In this document: positions 6,039-8,309 of the stretch, in pieces
Numbering within the stretch: the stretch's first letter is position 1
Layout: every line of letters begins with the position of its first letter
DNA from: 40CM-4-65-16 sp035279785
GTDB lineage: Bacteria > Chloroflexota > Dormibacteria > Dormibacterales > Dormibacteraceae
Length of the DNA: 8,309 bases
NCBI GenBank assembly: GCA_035279785.1
Contig: DATEHC010000062.1
Coordinates: forward strand, 1-8,309
Direction: 5' to 3'
Program-made: the position numbers and the translations under genes
Notes under the pieces: model-generated
Told to the model about the DNA's origin: nothing
The model's database searches: none
Seen by the model: only the letters and a program-made list of their open reading frames with translations

Positions 6039-7129
6039 AGTCCCTCAGCGCGATCGGTGCCGCGGTGGTCGGCACCGGTTTCATCGGCGTCGTCCACGTC
6101 GAGGCGCTGCGCCGGCTCGGAGTCAACGTGCACGGTGTGGTCGGGTCGAGCCACGAGACCGCAGCCGCGCGTGCACGCGAGCTCAACCTACCGCCGGCGT
6201 ACGAGAGCTTCGAGGCCATGCTCGCCGACGATCGCGTGGACGTCGTCCACGTGACCTCGCCCAACCACCTTCACCACCGCCACGTGCTCGCCGCGCTTCG
6301 CGCGGGCAAGCACGTGGTGTGCGAGAAACCGCTGGCGATGACGACCTCGGGATCGGCGGAGATGCTCGATGTGGCCGAGCGGAGCGGCCTCGTGCACGCG
6401 GTCAACTTCAACCTTCGCTTCTACCCGATATGCCAGCACGTGCACGGGCTGATCGGCAGCGGCGGCATCGGCGAGGTCAGGCTCATCTCCGGCCACTACC
6501 TGCAGGACTGGCTGCTGCTCGAGGACGACTGGAACTGGCGCCTCGAACCCTCGCTCGGCGGGCAGCTGCGCGCGGTGGCGGACATAGGGTCGCACTGGAT
6601 GGACCTCACGTCCTTCCTGTGTGGCCGGCGCGTCACGCAGGTGACGGCCGACCTCGCCACGTTCGTCAAGCGGCGCCGCGGCCACGACATGACGACCGAC
6701 GACGCCGCGACGGTGATGCTGCGCTACGAAGGCGACGTCCGCGGGGCCTTCACCGTGTCGCAGGTGAGCGCCGGCCGCAAGAACTCGCTGGCCTACGAGG
6801 TCGACGGTGCCAGCTCATCCGTTGCGTGGAGCTCGGAGCGGCCGGACGAGCTTTTCATCGGCCATCGCGGCAGGCCAAGCGAGCTGCTGCAGCGCGACCC
6901 CGCGATCCTCAACGATGAGGCTCGCCGCGCGACGTGGCTGCCGGGCGGCCACGCCGAGGGATTCGGCGACACGTTCAAGGCGCTCTACGCGGCGGTCTAC
7001 GCCGCGGTCGCGGCCGGCAGGCCAGGGGTCGGGTATCCCACCTTCGCGGACGGCCACGATTCGATGCTGGTGTGCGATGCCGTGGCGCGCAGCTCGCGCG
7101 AGCGGCGCTGGATCGAGGTGAAGCGATGA
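6035..7129 (+). CDS. Gfo/Idh/MocA-family oxidoreductase, copy 3
   Basis: A 364-residue dehydrogenase from TTG 6035, which overlaps the ThuA-like stop (TTGA). The start is chosen from this coupling and from the position of the Rossmann fold; the open frame continues upstream to 5951 only inside the ThuA-like gene, and a GTG at 6065 would cut into the first strand. Motifs are VVGTGFIGVVH (res. 11-21), VHVTSPNHLHHRH (71-83), VVCEKPLAM (94-102) with catalytic K98, HYLQDWLLLEDDWNWRLEP (154-172) and VADIGSHWMDL (181-191) with conserved H187. The QDW/DWNWR segment is characteristic of a subgroup distinct from the other two copies here. The second strand is followed by GSS instead of an acidic residue, which may allow NADP. 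It is followed by the TIM-barrel gene with an ATGA overlap. It probably oxidises or reduces a sugar or keto-sugar in the same route as ThuA; substrate unknown. Confidence 0.93.
   Translation: MKSLSAIGAAVVGTGFIGVVHVEALRRLGVNVHGVVGSSHETAAARARELNLPPAYESFEAMLADDRVDVVHVTSPNHLHHRHVLAALRAGKHVVCEKPLAMTTSGSAEMLDVAERSGLVHAVNFNLRFYPICQHVHGLIGSGGIGEVRLISGHYLQDWLLLEDDWNWRLEPSLGGQLRAVADIGSHWMDLTSFLCGRRVTQVTADLATFVKRRRGHDMTTDDAATVMLRYEGDVRGAFTVSQVSAGRKNSLAYEVDGASSSVAWSSERPDELFIGHRGRPSELLQRDPAILNDEARRATWLPGGHAEGFGDTFKALYAAVYAAVAAGRPGVGYPTFADGHDSMLVCDAVARSSRERRWIEVKR
7115..7118 (+). promoter_or_regulatory. Ribosome binding site of the TIM-barrel gene (GAGG)
   Basis: GAGG lies 7 bases before the ATG at 7126, inside the end of the upstream dehydrogenase gene. 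It supports this start and shows that the last gene of the operon can be initiated on its own as well as by coupling through the ATGA overlap. Confidence 0.6.
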
Positions 7130-8034
7130 AGCTTGGATTTCTCACAGCCGCGTTTCCGGATCAGTCGCTGGAGGACATTGCGCGCTGGGCCCAGGAGAAC
7201 GGGTTCGAGGCGCTCGAGATCGCGTGCTGGCCGTCGAGCGGCGGCTCGGCGCGGCGCTACGCGGGCGTCTCGCACATCGACGTCGAAGATTTCGACCCCG
7301 CCCGAGTGCGCGAGCTGATGCGCAAGCACGGGCTAGAGATCTCGTCGCTCGCGTATTACCCGAACAACCTCGACCCGGACCCCGAGGCCCGCGCGGCCGC
7401 CAACGACCACCTCAAGCGCGTGATCGCCGCCGCAGAGCGGCTGGAGGTGAAGGTGGTCGGCACGTTCGTCGGGCGCGACCAGCGACGCTCCGTTGACGAC
7501 AACTTCGACGATTTCAACAAGGTGTGGCCGCCCCTGGTGCGCTACGCCCGGCAGCACGAGGTAAAGGTGGCGATCGAGAACTGCCCGATGATCTTTTCCG
7601 GCGACGAGTGGCCGGGCGGCCGCAACCTCGCCTACTCGCCCGCCAACTGGCGGCGGATGTTCGAGATCATCCCCGACGACAACTTCGGCCTGAACCTCGA
7701 CCCGTCACACCTGGTGTGGCAGATGATCGACTACGTGCGCGTCGTGCGCGATTTCGCGCCACGCATCTTCCATGTTCACGCGAAGGACATGGAGGTGGAT
7801 CGGGACGGGCTGTACGAGCAGGGCGTGATGTCGCTCGGCGTGGGCTGGCAGGTGCCGCGACTGCCAGGACTGGGCGAGGTGCGGTGGGACCGTTTCCTCG
7901 CGGCGCTTTACGCGATCGGATACGACTGGGTCGTCTCGATCGAGCACGAGGACCGCAATTTCGAGGGGAACGTCGAGCTGGTGCGGCGCGGGTTCATCGT
8001 CGCGCGCAACAACCTGCGCCCCGTCATCGTGTAG
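7126..8034 (+). CDS. Sugar phosphate isomerase/epimerase-type TIM-barrel protein (xylose isomerase-like/AP endonuclease 2 family)
   Basis: A 302-residue protein with the compact TIM barrel of the AP_endonuc_2 family. It starts MKLGFLTAAFPDQSLEDIARWA (strand one and helix one), followed by GFEALEIACWP (res. 26-36) and LEISSLAYYPNNLD (70-83). The expected divalent-metal ligands are visible: E151 in VAIENCPM, D192 in LNLDPSHL with H195, H218 in FHVHAKD (with H216 nearby), and E273 in SIEHED. The fold is used for ketose epimerases and isomerases, and also for enzymes acting on 3-keto-glycosides (the catalytic subunit of C-glycoside deglycosidases and the levoglucosan route), which fits its place after three dehydrogenases and a ThuA-like gene. 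Which reaction occurs cannot be told from sequence. The start has a good ribosome binding site and overlaps the upstream stop by 4 bases; the 3' end overlaps the convergent transporter gene by 11 bases. Confidence 0.92.
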   Translation: MKLGFLTAAFPDQSLEDIARWAQENGFEALEIACWPSSGGSARRYAGVSHIDVEDFDPARVRELMRKHGLEISSLAYYPNNLDPDPEARAAANDHLKRVIAAAERLEVKVVGTFVGRDQRRSVDDNFDDFNKVWPPLVRYARQHEVKVAIENCPMIFSGDEWPGGRNLAYSPANWRRMFEIIPDDNFGLNLDPSHLVWQMIDYVRVVRDFAPRIFHVHAKDMEVDRDGLYEQGVMSLGVGWQVPRLPGLGEVRWDRFLAALYAIGYDWVVSIEHEDRNFEGNVELVRRGFIVARNNLRPVIV

Positions 8035-8309
8035 CGCGCGCGCTTCGGTTCGCAAACCAGTACGCCGCGGACATCGAGACCGCAACGATCGCGAGCACGG
8101 CAGGCGCCCAGCGAACCCCGAACCCGGCGATCACCAGCCCGATCGCGCCCGGCCCCAGAGTTCCTCCAACCGACGCGGCCGGATAGAGCCAGGAGGTGGC
8201 TCGCGAATCGCCTGGGCGCAGTCGCGCGAGCCACACGATCGTGGTCGGAAATATCGGCGCGATGAAAAAGCCGGCGACGATGTAGGCGACGGGCGCGAGA
8301 GCGGGAATT
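8024..8309 (-). CDS. MFS transporter, C-terminal end, cut by window edge
   Basis: Ninety-four residues of a membrane protein's C-terminus. The open frame continues past position 8309, so the GTG near 8236 is not a true start. A hydrophobic helix (YIVAGFFIAPIFPTTIVW) is followed by a charged cytoplasmic-type turn (LARLRPGDSRATSW), a glycine-rich helix (YPAASVGGTLGPGAIGLVIA) and a last helix (WAPAVLAIVAVSMSAAYWF) ending in a basic tail. This matches the last three helices (10-12) of major facilitator transporters, including the proline motif G-F-x-x-A-P-I-F-P-T common in sugar-type members. It may import a sugar or glycoside for the locus, but it is convergent with the operon and separately transcribed, so the link is by location only. 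No space for a terminator separates it from the TIM-barrel gene. Confidence 0.85.
   Translation of the reverse strand, partial: IPALAPVAYIVAGFFIAPIFPTTIVWLARLRPGDSRATSWLYPAASVGGTLGPGAIGLVIAGFGVRWAPAVLAIVAVSMSAAYWFANRSARATR

Noticed and set aside
8033..8044. Perfect palindrome AGCGCGCGCGCT spanning the stop of the TIM-barrel gene, as a regulatory or Z-DNA site
   Set aside because: A short alternating GC run is expected by chance in this base composition and falls in the basic C-terminal tail codons of the MFS gene. No second copy supports a role.
1..8309. CRISPR array, tRNA, rRNA, insertion sequence or phage integration site
   Set aside because: No spaced direct repeats beyond the paired operator, no cloverleaf-like or rRNA-like stretch, no transposase-like protein and no terminal repeats were seen.

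Overview
This window is high-GC DNA with dense gene packing, GTG and TTG starts alongside ATG, and several stop/start overlaps of 4 bases. That fits a GC-rich soil-type bacterium, most likely an actinobacterium (Thermoleophilia-like is my guess), but no rRNA or marker gene is present, so taxonomy is inference. It reads as a carbohydrate-utilisation island: two glycoside hydrolases, one LacI-family regulator, three different Gfo/Idh/MocA oxidoreductases, a ThuA-like protein, a sugar isomerase/epimerase-type TIM barrel and one end of an MFS transporter.

Layout. (1) 1-713, minus: the N-terminal part of a GH2 beta-glycosidase, cut by the window edge. (2) 714-864: a divergent regulatory region with two identical 12-bp palindromes (TAGTCCGGACTA) and a third, different palindrome (GCGAACGTTCGC). 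(3) 865-1896, plus: a LacI-family repressor. (4) 1870-4172, minus: a two-gene operon read right to left, Gfo/Idh/MocA dehydrogenase then a compact GH36-like alpha-galactosidase, overlapping by 4 bases. The GH36 gene runs 27 bases into the 3' end of the LacI gene. (5) 4173-4232: a very short divergent promoter region. (6) 4209/4233-8034, plus: a four-gene operon, Gfo/Idh/MocA, ThuA-like, Gfo/Idh/MocA and TIM barrel, with a 3-base gap and then two 4-base overlaps. (7) 8024-8309, minus: the C-terminal end of an MFS transporter, overlapping the operon's last gene by 11 bases.

How it may work (inference). The MFS protein may import oligosaccharides or glycosides. GH2 and GH36 would trim beta- and alpha-linked sugars. 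The dehydrogenases, ThuA-like protein and TIM barrel resemble the parts of oxidative glycoside pathways, in which a Gfo/Idh/MocA enzyme makes a 3-keto-glycoside and a partner protein isomerises it or cleaves it without classical hydrolysis. Known relatives in concept are thuAB, levoglucosan catabolism and C-glycoside deglycosylation. Having three dissimilar dehydrogenases together with retaining-type hydrolases is the most interesting aspect. The substrate cannot be read from the sequence.
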